A stretch of DNA of 64,000 bases, taken from positions 992,001 to 1,056,000 of the forward strand of contig NZ_LT632322.1 in the NCBI RefSeq assembly GCF_900119705.1. The letters run 5' to 3'. Position 1 is the first letter of the stretch, and the number at the start of each line of letters is the position of its first letter. The stretch comes from Murdochiella vaginalis. Its GTDB lineage: Bacteria > Bacillota > Clostridia > Tissierellales > Peptoniphilaceae. The translations under genes and the position numbers were made by a program. Below the pieces are notes generated by a model that did not search any database, was not told where the DNA came from, and was given only the letters and a program-made list of their open reading frames with translations. This document shows, piece after piece, positions 55,991 through 64,000 of this stretch.

Positions 55991-56998
55991 ATGGCACAAC
56001 CGACAATTAAGGATGTAGCAAAATTAGCCGGGGTATCGATCTCCACCGTTTCGCGCGTGATGAACAAGTCTAAGCCGGTCAGCCCGGAAGCGCAACGTAA
56101 GGTCATCGATGCCATCAACAAGCTTGGTTTCAAACCCAATGAACTGGCGCGCAGTCTCGTAATGAAGAAATCCAATTCGATCGGCATCCTCGTTAAGGAT
56201 ATCGGTATTCATTACATGGCGGAGATGATTCGCGGCGCAGAAGAAATCGGACGTATGTATAATTACGATATTCTTCTCTCCAGCACGTATGGGGAACGGG
56301 AATTGGAACAACGAGCGATTGACTTTCTCTATCGCAAGCAAGTGGAAGGCATCATCATTCTTTCGGAAAGTATCGAACCGGAAACGATGGTGAAAATTAA
56401 GGAATATCGCCTGCCGTATGTTCTTCTTGACCGCTTCTATAAGTCGGCGGATTTACACACGGTCACCATTCATCAACGCGAAGCGATGAAGGAATTGACG
56501 AACTATGTTCTTTCCTTAGGCAATCGTTCCGTACGGTACTTGCGTAGCAGCTTGAATTTTGATTTTTCCAAAGAGCGTTGCGGTGGTTATGACGATGCCA
56601 TGCGCGAAAAAGGCCTTACTCCCGTCAAAATCGATGCGGATGGAGACAACATTGAGGCCGGCTATCATGCCGCTGAAGAATTGCTTCAAGGAAGTGAAAA
56701 GGATTCTTTTGATGCTTTGATTTGTGAGAACGATGAGCTGGCGATCGGCGTTATGACGTATTGCTATGATCACGGGATTATCATTCCTGATGCCTTTCAG
56801 ATTGCCGGGTTCGGCGGCTCTCCCGATGTGCAGATTTTTCGCCCGCGCTTGACGACAATGGAAGAACCCTATTATGACATCGGTGCAGTGGCGATGCGGG
56901 CCTTAACAAAAACGCTACAGGGAAAGACAACTCTTGACGAAACCTTATATTTACCAACGCAAATTCTTATTGGGGAGTCGACAGAGCAAAAAAAGTAG
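55991..56998 (+). CDS. ccpA: LacI-family transcription regulator, probable CcpA
   Basis: The 335-residue protein has an N-terminal LacI helix-turn-helix (TIKDVAKLAGVSISTVSRVM, residues about 5-24), the hinge helix region NELARSL, and a periplasmic-binding-protein-like effector domain. It starts behind AGAGGTG at 55991; upstream in-frame codons fall before or at the promoter. The next genes encode HPr with the regulatory Ser46 and enzyme I, which makes catabolite control protein A the most likely identity. A sugar-specific LacI repressor is the alternative, but no sugar operon is adjacent. No clear cre site was found in the window. Confidence 0.75.
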   Translation: MAQPTIKDVAKLAGVSISTVSRVMNKSKPVSPEAQRKVIDAINKLGFKPNELARSLVMKKSNSIGILVKDIGIHYMAEMIRGAEEIGRMYNYDILLSSTYGERELEQRAIDFLYRKQVEGIIILSESIEPETMVKIKEYRLPYVLLDRFYKSADLHTVTIHQREAMKELTNYVLSLGNRSVRYLRSSLNFDFSKERCGGYDDAMREKGLTPVKIDADGDNIEAGYHAAEELLQGSEKDSFDALICENDELAIGVMTYCYDHGIIIPDAFQIAGFGGSPDVQIFRPRLTTMEEPYYDIGAVAMRALTKTLQGKTTLDETLYLPTQILIGESTEQKK

Positions 56999-57041
56999 GG
57001 TATAACAGACACGAGCCCTTATTATCCTGAAGGAGGTTTAC

Positions 57042-57302
57042 ATGGCAGAGAAAACGGTAACGGTGGTCAATGAGACAGGCTTACATGCACGGCCGGCAGC
57101 AGCGTTGGTACAATTCGTAAAAAACATCCCGGGGGATGTGGAATTGGTCAAGAATGGCAAGGTTGCTAACGCAAAAAGCATCTTCAACGTGATGAGCCTG
57201 GGTATTTCCAAAGGCATGGATATCACCGTTCGCGTAAACGGAGAGGATGCCGAGGCACATGTAGATCGGATTGTAGAGTTCATCTCGCAACTGACCGACT
57301 GA
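57042..57302 (+). CDS. ptsH: Phosphocarrier protein HPr
   Basis: The 86-residue PTS protein carries phosphate from enzyme I to the sugar-specific EII proteins. His15 (TGLHARPAA) is the phosphotransfer residue and Ser46 (NAKSIFNVMSLG) is the HPr kinase site of Gram-positive bacteria; phospho-Ser46 HPr is the CcpA co-regulator. Length and both sites are fully canonical. It starts behind GAAGGAGG, 43 bases after the regulator gene. Confidence 0.98.
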   Translation: MAEKTVTVVNETGLHARPAAALVQFVKNIPGDVELVKNGKVANAKSIFNVMSLGISKGMDITVRVNGEDAEAHVDRIVEFISQLTD

Positions 57303-57309
57303 CGATGAC

Positions 57310-57344
57310 AGGGAGCACCTTACGATGCTCCCTTTCTTTTTTTG
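57310..57344 (+). terminator. Intrinsic terminator between ptsH and ptsI
   Basis: An eight-base-pair stem AGGGAGCA / TGCTCCCT (57310-57317, 57326-57333) is followed by TTCTTTTTTT. It would let HPr be made in excess over enzyme I. Confidence 0.85.
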
Positions 57345-57453
57345 CCTGAAAAAAGAAGAAAGGGAAGAAAGGCGTTTGTAAGGACGCCCTTATCGTAGTG
57401 GATATCGTGAAAAACGGCGTGCAAAGACATTGCGATGCGGTAAGGAGGCGAAG

Positions 57454-59184
57454 ATGACAAAACGAATACCGGGCATCATCGCTTCATACGGCATGGCGAT
57501 CGGGGTAGCAAAACGCTGGATCCCTGAAGAAATTCCCATTCGTACGGATTGGATCAGCGAGGATGAGGTGGATGAGGAATTTCAGGCGGTGAAAAACGCC
57601 TTTTCCGCGTACCGCATAAAATTGAAACAGGAGGACGCACCGTCCCCTCTGCTTTCCTCTTTACGCGAGGCGCATATTGCCTTGTTGGATGATCCGTACC
57701 TGCTGGAAACGGTGCAGCAATGCATTTTGCAAAAGCACATGCCCGCGGATCGGGCGTTGGCCTCCACGATACGCATGATGGCCGCACAACTGGAAGCCTT
57801 GGAAGATCCCTATTTACGCGAGCGAGGGAGTGACTATCGCGATATGGGACGAGGCTTACTCTATCAGCTGAAGGGGCTTCCCATTCCTCGGCTGGATCAA
57901 CTTTCCGAGCCCTGTATTCTCATCACAGAAGAGCTGGCACCATCCGATGCTTTGCACTTGGATAAAAAAAACGTACTGGGGTTTACGAGCGATCGCGGGG
58001 GCGCCACATCGCACACATCGATGATTGCACAGACCATGGGAATACCGGCTCTGGTCGGTTTACCTGCGTTTTCTTCCATGGTGGAGGATGGTGATCTTCT
58101 GATTCTTGATGCGGAAAATGGCGAAGTGATACTGGATCCGGATGAAGAGACCCTGGCGCTGGTACAGGCCAAGATGGATGCGGGAAAACGAAGAAACCTG
58201 CAATGGGCAACGTCGCCACAGGAACAAGCGTTAACCGAGGATGGCCATCGTGTGGAGGTGTTGGTCAATATCGGCGGACTGGAGGATTTATCCGTAGGGC
58301 TTTTTGCAGGAGCGGAAGGCGTCGGACTGTTTCGTACGGAATTGCTGTATATGGAACAGGATCACTTTCCGACGGAAGAAGAACAGCTTCGCGTCTATCA
58401 GCGGGCAGCGACATTGCTCGGCGATCGAGAACTGATGATTCGCACATTGGACATCGGTGGAGATAAGCGATTACCCTATTATGCCTTTCCTCGGGAAGCG
58501 AACCCTTTCCTCGGTTGGAGAGCGCTTCGCTTCTGCTTCGATCGGGAAGATATTTTCCGCGCACAGCTTCGTGCGATTTTGCGCGCATCAGCGTATGGAA
58601 ACGTCAAAATTATGCTTCCCATGGTCATCAGCCCATCCGAAGTGTTGCATGTCAAAAAGCTACTGGAAGAAGAAAAGGAAAGTCTCAGCGAAAAGCATCT
58701 TTCCTTTGATCCCCATCTTCCGATAGGCATTACGGTGGAAACACCGGCTGCCATACTATTAGCGGAGGATTTGGCCTCTTGTTGTGATTTTTTCAGCATC
58801 GGGACCAATGATCTCACGCAATATCTGTTAGCCACCGATCGGGGCAACAATCATGTGGCAAAATTGCATTCCCCCTTTCATCCGTCCGTTGTTCGAAGCA
58901 TACAACGAGCGGTCCAGGCGGCCCATGCGCATGGAATTCCTTGCGGACTATGCGGAAGCTTTGCGGGAAATTTACGTGCGACGCCGTTGCTGCTGGGATT
59001 GGGAGTGGATGCACTTTCTGCGCCGGCCTCGATTCTTCCCCAGTTGAAAGAACGTGTTAGAGGAATTACACTAAAAGAGGCGCAACAGCTGGCGCATGCT
59101 GTCTGCGGCATGCATTCCACAGAGGAAATTTTTCGCGCGGTTTGCGCGTTTTCACCAAAAAAGACGGAAGGAGGAAGAGAATGA
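57454..59184 (+). CDS. ptsI: PTS enzyme I (phosphoenolpyruvate-protein phosphotransferase)
   Basis: The 576-residue enzyme takes phosphate from PEP and passes it to HPr. The phospho-histidine is His187 in GGATSHTSMIAQ, and the PEP-binding barrel shows GVGLFRTELLYM, MLPMVISPSEV, SIGTNDLTQYLLA and CGLCGSFAGN. Length equals the family norm. ATG 57454 has TAAGGAGG upstream. The stop overlaps the yitT-like start (ATGA). No EII sugar permease is encoded in the window. Confidence 0.97.
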   Translation: MTKRIPGIIASYGMAIGVAKRWIPEEIPIRTDWISEDEVDEEFQAVKNAFSAYRIKLKQEDAPSPLLSSLREAHIALLDDPYLLETVQQCILQKHMPADRALASTIRMMAAQLEALEDPYLRERGSDYRDMGRGLLYQLKGLPIPRLDQLSEPCILITEELAPSDALHLDKKNVLGFTSDRGGATSHTSMIAQTMGIPALVGLPAFSSMVEDGDLLILDAENGEVILDPDEETLALVQAKMDAGKRRNLQWATSPQEQALTEDGHRVEVLVNIGGLEDLSVGLFAGAEGVGLFRTELLYMEQDHFPTEEEQLRVYQRAATLLGDRELMIRTLDIGGDKRLPYYAFPREANPFLGWRALRFCFDREDIFRAQLRAILRASAYGNVKIMLPMVISPSEVLHVKKLLEEEKESLSEKHLSFDPHLPIGITVETPAAILLAEDLASCCDFFSIGTNDLTQYLLATDRGNNHVAKLHSPFHPSVVRSIQRAVQAAHAHGIPCGLCGSFAGNLRATPLLLGLGVDALSAPASILPQLKERVRGITLKEAQQLAHAVCGMHSTEEIFRAVCAFSPKKTEGGRE

Positions 59185-60158
59185 AAGAAAGCGGAAAAAA
59201 GATGCTCCTCATTTTTTGGGGCTGCTTTATTCTGGCTTTAGCCATGAATTTCTTCTTCATCCCTAACCATATCGCCGCCGGCGGCATCAGCGGGCTGGCC
59301 ATTGTCATCAATTACGTTTTTCCTTTTCTCGGCATCGGAACCCTTATATTGATTGGAAACGTCCTTCTGTTTGTTATGGCCTTTATGATTCTGGGAAAGC
59401 AGTTTGGGCTTATGACGTTGGTCGGTTCGATTTCCTACTCGGTATGGATTATTTTTTTCGAGCATGTGGCCCCGGTGACCCGACCGATTGTTGCCGATCA
59501 GTTGCTAGTCATTTTAATTGGATCCGCCATTAGCGGAATCGGACTGAGCTTTGTCTTTACGCAAAATGCCTCTACGGGAGGAACGGATATTCTCGGAGCG
59601 ATTTTGAATAATATTACGCATATCGGCATGGCAAAGAGCTTGCTCATGGTTGACGCCATCGTGGTTCTTTTGGGCGGCATTTTTATCTCGCTCGAAAATG
59701 CTCTTTATGCCATCGTTGCGATTTATCTGCAGGCGATGATGTTGGAAAACATGATCGCCGGCTTCGGACGTCGTATGGTGATGAATATTACGACCTCCAG
59801 GGTGAATGAAGTGAATCAATACATTATCGAGAAGATGCATCGCGGTACGACGATTTACCACACACAGGGCGGCTTTTCGCATCGTCCGCATTGTGCGATT
59901 GTTTCCGTCGTACACAATAATGAGTATATTCGCATTAAAGATTTCGTAGAAAAAACGGATCCCGGCGCCTTTGTTTTCGTCTATTCCGCAAATGAAGTCT
60001 TAGGAGAAGGCTTTACTTATGCCCCGGGACAGCGATCCCCCAATCGTTTTATGACGCCCGAGGAAGAGGCGGTGATGCCGAACGATAAGCGGTCGTATGA
60101 AAACAATGAAAAAGAGAATGAGGCTAATTATGCAGCTGGGCACAACACAAACGCTTAA
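59181..60158 (+). CDS. YitT-family membrane protein (DUF161 + DUF2179)
   Basis: The 325-residue protein has about five membrane helices in the first 200 residues (NFFFIPNHIAAGGISGLAIV, NASTGGTDILGAILN) and a soluble C-terminal DUF2179 domain (about 215-285, YHTQGGFSHRP, DPGAFVFV). YitT proteins are widespread in Bacillota and their transport substrate is unknown. It is coupled to ptsI by a four-base overlap, which may be chance packing. The hydrophilic tail after residue 290 is Asn/Glu-rich. Confidence 0.9.
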   Translation: MKESGKKMLLIFWGCFILALAMNFFFIPNHIAAGGISGLAIVINYVFPFLGIGTLILIGNVLLFVMAFMILGKQFGLMTLVGSISYSVWIIFFEHVAPVTRPIVADQLLVILIGSAISGIGLSFVFTQNASTGGTDILGAILNNITHIGMAKSLLMVDAIVVLLGGIFISLENALYAIVAIYLQAMMLENMIAGFGRRMVMNITTSRVNEVNQYIIEKMHRGTTIYHTQGGFSHRPHCAIVSVVHNNEYIRIKDFVEKTDPGAFVFVYSANEVLGEGFTYAPGQRSPNRFMTPEEEAVMPNDKRSYENNEKENEANYAAGHNTNA

Positions 60159-60951
60159 AATTCAGTCGATAACCCCGCCGGGAGCCATTCTGCAGGGAAA
60201 TATCCTTTTGCCGAAACGCTTTGTTCCCGAGGGGGCGAAGGTGGGAGAAAATATAGAAGTTTTTCTTTTGCGCGATTCGGAGGATCGACCCATCGCCACC
60301 ACACGTCGACCAAAAGTTCAGGTGGGAGAATTGGCTCTGCTTACCGTAAAAGACGTTTCCCGTCAGGGAGCCTTTCTCGATTGGGGATTGGACAAGGATC
60401 TCTTTCTGCCTTTTCAGGAACAGATGCATCATGTCAAGCCGGGGGAAGCCGTTCTCATCTATTGTTATCTTGATAAATCCGAGCGTCTTTGTTCGACCAT
60501 GCGCGTCAAGAATCGTTTCGCCTTTCCGGAAGAACTGCATGAAAATGATTGGGTGGAAGGCGTGGTCTATGCGAATAATCCCGACATCGGCGCCTTCGTT
60601 CTTGTAGAACAGAAATATAACGGCCTGATTCCTGCAGACGGTACGCGGGGGGCTTTGCGCATAGGTCAAAGCGTGCGTGCCCGGGTAGAACGAATTAAAG
60701 CCGATGGAAAAATCGATCTCAGCTTACAGTCGCGCACACATGAGCAGATGGATACCGATGCCATCACGATTTTGCGTATGGTGCAGGCAAATAACGGCTT
60801 TTTGCGCGTTAACGATCATAGTGATCCCGAAACCATACGCATGCTCTTTGGCATGAGTAAGGCACAGTTTAAACGCTGCATAGGCCGATTGCTGAAGCAA
60901 AAACGAATCGTATTCTGTAAAGATGGAATTGCTCTTCCAGAACAAAAATAA
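60130..60951 (+). CDS. S1-domain RNA-binding protein, CvfB-like
   Basis: The 273-residue protein resembles CvfB (YitL): tandem S1-like beta-barrel domains (about 1-60, 65-130, 140-205) and a C-terminal winged helix (about 215-273). Blocks such as LTVKDVSRQGAFLDWGL and KDLFLPFQEQM are typical. CvfB affects virulence factor expression and binds RNA in Staphylococcus. Four in-frame ATGs exist (60097-60130); the last follows AATGAGG and gives the family-like start MQLGTTQTLKI, so it is preferred. It overlaps the YitT gene by 29 bases. Confidence 0.88.
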   Translation: MQLGTTQTLKIQSITPPGAILQGNILLPKRFVPEGAKVGENIEVFLLRDSEDRPIATTRRPKVQVGELALLTVKDVSRQGAFLDWGLDKDLFLPFQEQMHHVKPGEAVLIYCYLDKSERLCSTMRVKNRFAFPEELHENDWVEGVVYANNPDIGAFVLVEQKYNGLIPADGTRGALRIGQSVRARVERIKADGKIDLSLQSRTHEQMDTDAITILRMVQANNGFLRVNDHSDPETIRMLFGMSKAQFKRCIGRLLKQKRIVFCKDGIALPEQK

Positions 60952-60996
60952 ACGCGAGAAAAGCAACGGTGAGGAAAGGGAAAAGGGAGGAAAAGC

Positions 60997-61503
60997 ATGG
61001 ACGATAGCATATTAGCTCGTGTCGATGACAGAGCGATAACCCGGCAAGAGGTGGAGGATCTGCGCCGCCTATTAGGAGAGCAGGCCGAACATTTTCAGGG
61101 GGAAGAAGGCGACGCTCGTCTGCTGGAGGAAATTATTCACCAGGAGCTACTCTATCGCGATGCTGTTGATAAGCATATTGATGAAGAGGAAGCCTTTAAG
61201 AAGCAACTGGAAGAACAGATGACGCTAGTCAAAAAACAGCTGCTGCAACAATACGCACTGCAAAAATTACTCTCCGCTGTACAGGTTCTGCCACAGGAAG
61301 TGGAGGACTACTATCGGGCCAATGAAGAGCATTTCAGTGAAGAAGAGAAAAAAGATCCGGACAAACAGAAATCACAGATTTATATGCAGCTTCTGTTGCT
61401 TCGGCAACAGGCTACGTATGTGAACTATACCGCTTCGTTGGAAAAGACCTACCGCGTCACGCGCACAAAAGCGGCGCAGAAAAAGGAGGAAGAACATGAG
61501 TGA
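60997..61503 (+). CDS. SurA-like chaperone-domain protein without PPIase domain
   Basis: The 168-residue helical protein begins LARVDDRAITRQEVEDLRR and contains EEIIHQELLYRDAVDKHIDE and PQEVEDYYRANEEHF, the pattern of the N-terminal chaperone domain of SurA/PrsA/PpiD proteins. Normally a parvulin isomerase domain would follow the YYxxNxxxF segment; here it is missing and the chain goes straight to the closing helix (QLLLLRQQATYVNYTASLEK). No signal peptide or lipobox is present, so it should be cytosolic. A trigger-factor-like or SecB-like holdase role is a guess. It starts behind AAAGGGAGG and overlaps pepD by eight bases. Confidence 0.75.
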   Translation: MDDSILARVDDRAITRQEVEDLRRLLGEQAEHFQGEEGDARLLEEIIHQELLYRDAVDKHIDEEEAFKKQLEEQMTLVKKQLLQQYALQKLLSAVQVLPQEVEDYYRANEEHFSEEEKKDPDKQKSQIYMQLLLLRQQATYVNYTASLEKTYRVTRTKAAQKKEEEHE

Positions 61504-62947
61504 ACAAACGATATTTCAAAGCCATCCGATTTTTGATTATTTCTATCGCATGAACCAGATTCCGCGTTGCTCCGGTCAGGAACAGGCCATCAGCGATGCG
61601 CTGGTTCAATGGGGAAGCGAGAAAGGTTGGAAAACACAGCAGGATAAGGCGGGAAATGTCCTCTTGACCAAGCCCGCATCTCCCGGATATGAATCCGCTC
61701 CACGCATCATTATGCAGGGCCACATGGATATGGTATGCGTCAAAGGCAAAGGAGTGGAACATAACTTTACCTGTGATCCCATTGCGATGGAAGAACGCGA
61801 CGGCTGGCTACATGGTGTCGGAACGACTTTAGGTGCGGATGACGGCATTGGCGTGGCGATGGGATTAGCGATCCTCGACGAACAAATGGATTTGCCGCAG
61901 ATTTCTCTCTTAGTGACCACGGACGAAGAGGAAGGCATGAATGGCGTTCTTTCCCTTTCTCCTTCTTGGCTGGATGCGGAAATGCTCATCAACATCGACT
62001 CGGAAGAAGAAGGCTATGTCACCGGCGGTTGTGCGGGCGGTGCTACGGGCGAATTTACCATGCCGCTATCCCGCGAAGCCGTTTCGGGTCAGAGCGGCTT
62101 GCATATCACGATCACCGGCATGAATGGCGGCCATTCGGGCCAAAACATTTTGGCGGAACCCAATAACGCCTGCAAGGTCATGTCGCAGTTTCTGCATGCC
62201 ATTTTGCAGGAACATGCGCTTCGCATTGCGCGTTTCTACAGCGGTGAGAAGCATAACGCGATTCCGAATGAAGCGCAGGCTTGGATCAGCTTTGCTTCCG
62301 AAGAAAAAGAGGCCATTTTGCAATGCATCCAAAAGACTTGGACAGCCATGCAGGAACGCCTGCTCAAGCAGGAGCCGGATATCGCGATGCATACCGAAGA
62401 CTACTCGGTGGAGGGGAATGTGTTGACCACAGAATCCACCAACCATTTACTGAATCTCATTGATATTCTTCCGCACGGTGTGTACCGCATGCGGGAAGAT
62501 GGCAAGAACGTGTTAGCTTCCGATAATCTTGCCATTGTGGATACGAAAGAGGCGCATGCCGATGTGATGGTTTCCGTTCGTTCCAGCTCGGAGGCAGTGC
62601 TTTCTGAATTGCAGGAAAAAATTAACCGTGCCGTGCAAACCTTCCACGGCCAGGGACGGTACACGGATGTGTATCCCGCTTGGGAATTGGCGGAACATTC
62701 TCCGCTGCGTGATCTCTTCTTAGCTACCTATCGGGAGGAAACCGGGGAAGAGGCGGAATTATTGGACATTCATGCCGGCTTGGAATGCGGTTTATTTGCG
62801 GAATACAATCCGAAATTGGACATGATTTCGATCGGACCGGATATTGAGGGAGCGCATACAACAAGCGAACGCTTGAATATTGCTTCGACGCTACGCACGT
62901 ATGACATCCTGAAAAAACTGATCGCGCGCATCGCCACGATGCGGTGA
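61496..62947 (+). CDS. pepD: Aminoacyl-histidine dipeptidase (peptidase D, M20 family)
   Basis: The 483-residue zinc peptidase of the M20C group hydrolyses Xaa-His and other dipeptides. Metal ligands and catalytic residues are seen in IIMQGHMDMV, LGADDGIGVAMGLAIL, TTDEEEGMNGV and NIDSEEEGYVTGGCAGG; the family-specific GMNGGHSGQNI and IHAGLECGLF follow. It is cytoplasmic. The overlap with the preceding gene and the AAGGAGG site support the ATG at 61496. Confidence 0.95.
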   Translation: MSEQTIFQSHPIFDYFYRMNQIPRCSGQEQAISDALVQWGSEKGWKTQQDKAGNVLLTKPASPGYESAPRIIMQGHMDMVCVKGKGVEHNFTCDPIAMEERDGWLHGVGTTLGADDGIGVAMGLAILDEQMDLPQISLLVTTDEEEGMNGVLSLSPSWLDAEMLINIDSEEEGYVTGGCAGGATGEFTMPLSREAVSGQSGLHITITGMNGGHSGQNILAEPNNACKVMSQFLHAILQEHALRIARFYSGEKHNAIPNEAQAWISFASEEKEAILQCIQKTWTAMQERLLKQEPDIAMHTEDYSVEGNVLTTESTNHLLNLIDILPHGVYRMREDGKNVLASDNLAIVDTKEAHADVMVSVRSSSEAVLSELQEKINRAVQTFHGQGRYTDVYPAWELAEHSPLRDLFLATYREETGEEAELLDIHAGLECGLFAEYNPKLDMISIGPDIEGAHTTSERLNIASTLRTYDILKKLIARIATMR

Positions 62948-62953
62948 AACGTG

Positions 62954-62959
62954 TATAAT
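62954..62959 (+). promoter_or_regulatory. Possible -10 box upstream of the DUF1292 gene
   Basis: A perfect TATAAT lies 46 bases before the next gene, but the -35 position (TCGCCA, 62931-62936) is poor. Confidence 0.35.
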
Positions 62960-63005
62960 AAAAGAGGCAGAGCATTTCCCACAGTAACCATAAGGAGGAT
63001 CCGCC

Positions 63006-63395
63006 ATGACGGAGGATAAAACCAAAGATTTAGAAGTGGAAGAACAGAATGACGAAGAATGGGATATGGATGAAGAAGACCATATCGTTCTAACGCTTGA
63101 TGATGATACGGAATTGGAATGCGTTGTTTTAGACATCTTCCCGTTCCAAGATAAAGAATATATCGCCCTTTTTCCGGTGTCCGAGGAAGATGAGGACGAA
63201 GAAGACGAAGGCATCCTTCTCTACGAATATGCCGAAAGCGAAGACGGCGAAGAGATTGAGCTGTCGCAGATTGAATCCGAAGAGGACTATAACGCCGTGG
63301 CGGAAGAATTTGATCGTCTGTTAGCGGAAGACGACGAATGCGACGGGGAAGGCGACTGTGATTGCGGTCATGATCATTCACAGGCTGAGAAGTGA
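63006..63395 (+). CDS. DUF1292 protein with Cys/His-rich C-terminal tail
   Basis: The 129-residue, very acidic protein has the DUF1292 core (about 25-100: HIVLTLDDDTELECVVLDIF, EYIALFPVSEEDEDEEDEGI). Such proteins are common in Bacillota, often near ruvX, and have no known function. Unusually, the tail ends in CDGEGDCDCGHDHSQAEK, with four Cys/His-dense turns that look suited to metal binding. It starts behind AAGGAGG. Confidence 0.88.
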   Translation: MTEDKTKDLEVEEQNDEEWDMDEEDHIVLTLDDDTELECVVLDIFPFQDKEYIALFPVSEEDEDEEDEGILLYEYAESEDGEEIELSQIESEEDYNAVAEEFDRLLAEDDECDGEGDCDCGHDHSQAEK

Positions 63396-63407
63396 GAGGG
63401 GGAAGCG

Positions 63408-63830
63408 GTGATTCAGTTAGTATTGGGACCGAGCGGAAGTGGTAAAACGACGCGCATGATTGATCAGGCGAATGAGGAGCACAAATCGCATAGCGGTCAT
63501 CTGGTTTTTGTGGACAATGACGATTCGCAAATGTTCCGTTTGGACCATTCGGTTCGTTTGATCAATATGAAACAGTATCACATTCATACGATGGATCGCC
63601 TCTATGGTCTGTTAGCAGGCATGCTGGCCAGAGACTTTGATATTGAGCGCGTGTTCATCGACGGCTTACATGCTCCCTTATTGCAGGCCGGAGATTTTAA
63701 AGAGAACCTGGAAGCGCTGATCACCCTGTCATCCGAAAATAAGGCAGATATCATCATCGGATTGGATCTCAAGCCGGAGGATATTCCTAAGGTAGACGGC
63801 GTCGAAATTGTTGATCTTTCGGAAGCCTGA
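63408..63830 (+). CDS. Small P-loop protein of unknown function
   Basis: The 140-residue protein starts at a GTG behind GAGGGGG and opens with MIQLVLGPSGSGKTTRMID, a clear Walker A loop. A Walker-B-like segment (ERVFIDGLH, around residue 80) and IIIGLDLKPEDI suggest a minimal nucleotide-binding fold similar in shape to thymidine kinase or RecA-type cores, but no second recognisable motif identifies a family. It lies 12 bases after the DUF1292 gene and has its own terminator. Confidence 0.8.
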   Translation: MIQLVLGPSGSGKTTRMIDQANEEHKSHSGHLVFVDNDDSQMFRLDHSVRLINMKQYHIHTMDRLYGLLAGMLARDFDIERVFIDGLHAPLLQAGDFKENLEALITLSSENKADIIIGLDLKPEDIPKVDGVEIVDLSEA

Positions 63831-63838
63831 GAGACCGA

Positions 63839-63872
63839 AGCGCATTCCTTAAGGAATGCGCTTTTTCTTTTT
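63839..63872 (+). terminator. Intrinsic terminator after the small P-loop gene
   Basis: A perfect palindrome AGCGCATTCC-TTAA-GGAATGCGCT (63839-63862) is followed by TTTCTTTTT. Confidence 0.92.
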
Positions 63873-63888
63873 GCAGAAAGGACTGCTG

Positions 63889-64000
63889 ATGCGTGAAATC
63901 ACGGTGGGAGTCAATGATGCCGATCAGCGCTTGGATCGTTTTCTGATGAAGGCGTTTCCCCGCGCGACGACGTCATTTTTACAAAAAAAGATTCGTCAAA
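63889..64000 (+). CDS. Pseudouridine synthase, RluD/RluC-type (N-terminal part, cut by window edge)
   Basis: From the ATG at 63889 (AGAAAGGA upstream) the frame stays open to the right edge: MREITVGVNDADQRLDRFLM followed by KAFPRATTSFLQKKIRQ. This is the start of the S4-like domain that opens RluC/RluD-family pseudouridine synthases (xxQRLDxFL and the SxxxxxIR pattern). The catalytic aspartate is outside the window. Confidence 0.75.
   Translation, partial: MREITVGVNDADQRLDRFLMKAFPRATTSFLQKKIRQ

Overview
The window looks like an ordinary, densely packed chromosomal segment of a low-to-middle GC Gram-positive anaerobe (Bacillota, clostridial side). This is inferred from gene order and gene types: infC-rpmI-rplT, the RNA methyltransferase-pheS-pheT-zapA-U32-mutS2 string, the glmU-prs-pth-mfd-prsA string, gap-pgk-tpiA-eno, glgC-glgD-glgA, a type III glutamine synthetase, and a CcpA-like regulator beside an HPr that carries both His15 and Ser46. 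Codon use and Shine-Dalgarno sites (AGGAGG) look uniform. I see no transposase, integrase, phage gene or CRISPR array, and a family-level name cannot be given from this sequence alone.

Layout. 1-226: start of an aminotransferase leaving the left edge. 402-8413: glutamine metabolism (glutaminase and AGCS symporter, then tRNA-Cys, then glutamine synthetase III) followed by hisS and thrS. 8586-11208: zinc/manganese ABC transporter. 11282-12525 (minus): infC-rpmI-rplT with an ATT start codon, an attenuator-type leader and a strong promoter. 12611-15480: KtrB/KtrA potassium uptake and an rRNA methyltransferase. 15517-26234: pheST, zapA, U32 peptidase, mutS2, a membrane protein and a His/Cys-rich TPR protein. 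26228-27613 (minus): murC. 27749-35059: a GlmU-like acetyltransferase with a degenerate N-terminus, prs, pth, mfd and prsA. 35154-39658: glycolysis (gap, pgk, tpiA, eno). 39844-47301: glycogen synthesis and debranching plus phosphoglucomutase. 47438-50592: FHA protein, FtsW/RodA and a class B PBP. 50607-54301 (minus): nadK, trkA, trkH. 54389-54583: a structured RNA with its own promoter and terminator, best read as 6S RNA. 54711-55751: YtxH and DUF948 envelope proteins. 55991-59184: CcpA-like regulator, HPr, enzyme I. 59181-64000: YitT, a CvfB-like S1 protein, a SurA-like protein without its isomerase domain, PepD, a DUF1292 protein, a P-loop protein and the start of a pseudouridine synthase.

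How the parts fit. Carbon flow is the main theme: PTS phosphotransfer and CcpA-type control, lower glycolysis, and storage as glycogen through ADP-glucose, with debranching and phosphoglucomutase to recover it. Nitrogen is handled by glutamine uptake, deamidation and synthesis. Envelope growth is covered by murC, the GlmU-like protein, FtsW/RodA, the PBP and PrsA. Two different potassium systems are present.

Most of the window is well-understood housekeeping DNA and I did not find a clear new multi-gene system. The items most worth checking are the GlmU-like protein that has lost its uridylyltransferase active site, the 6S-like RNA, the three proteins with His/Cys-rich metal-type segments, the cytosolic SurA-like protein lacking the PPIase domain, and the infC leader.
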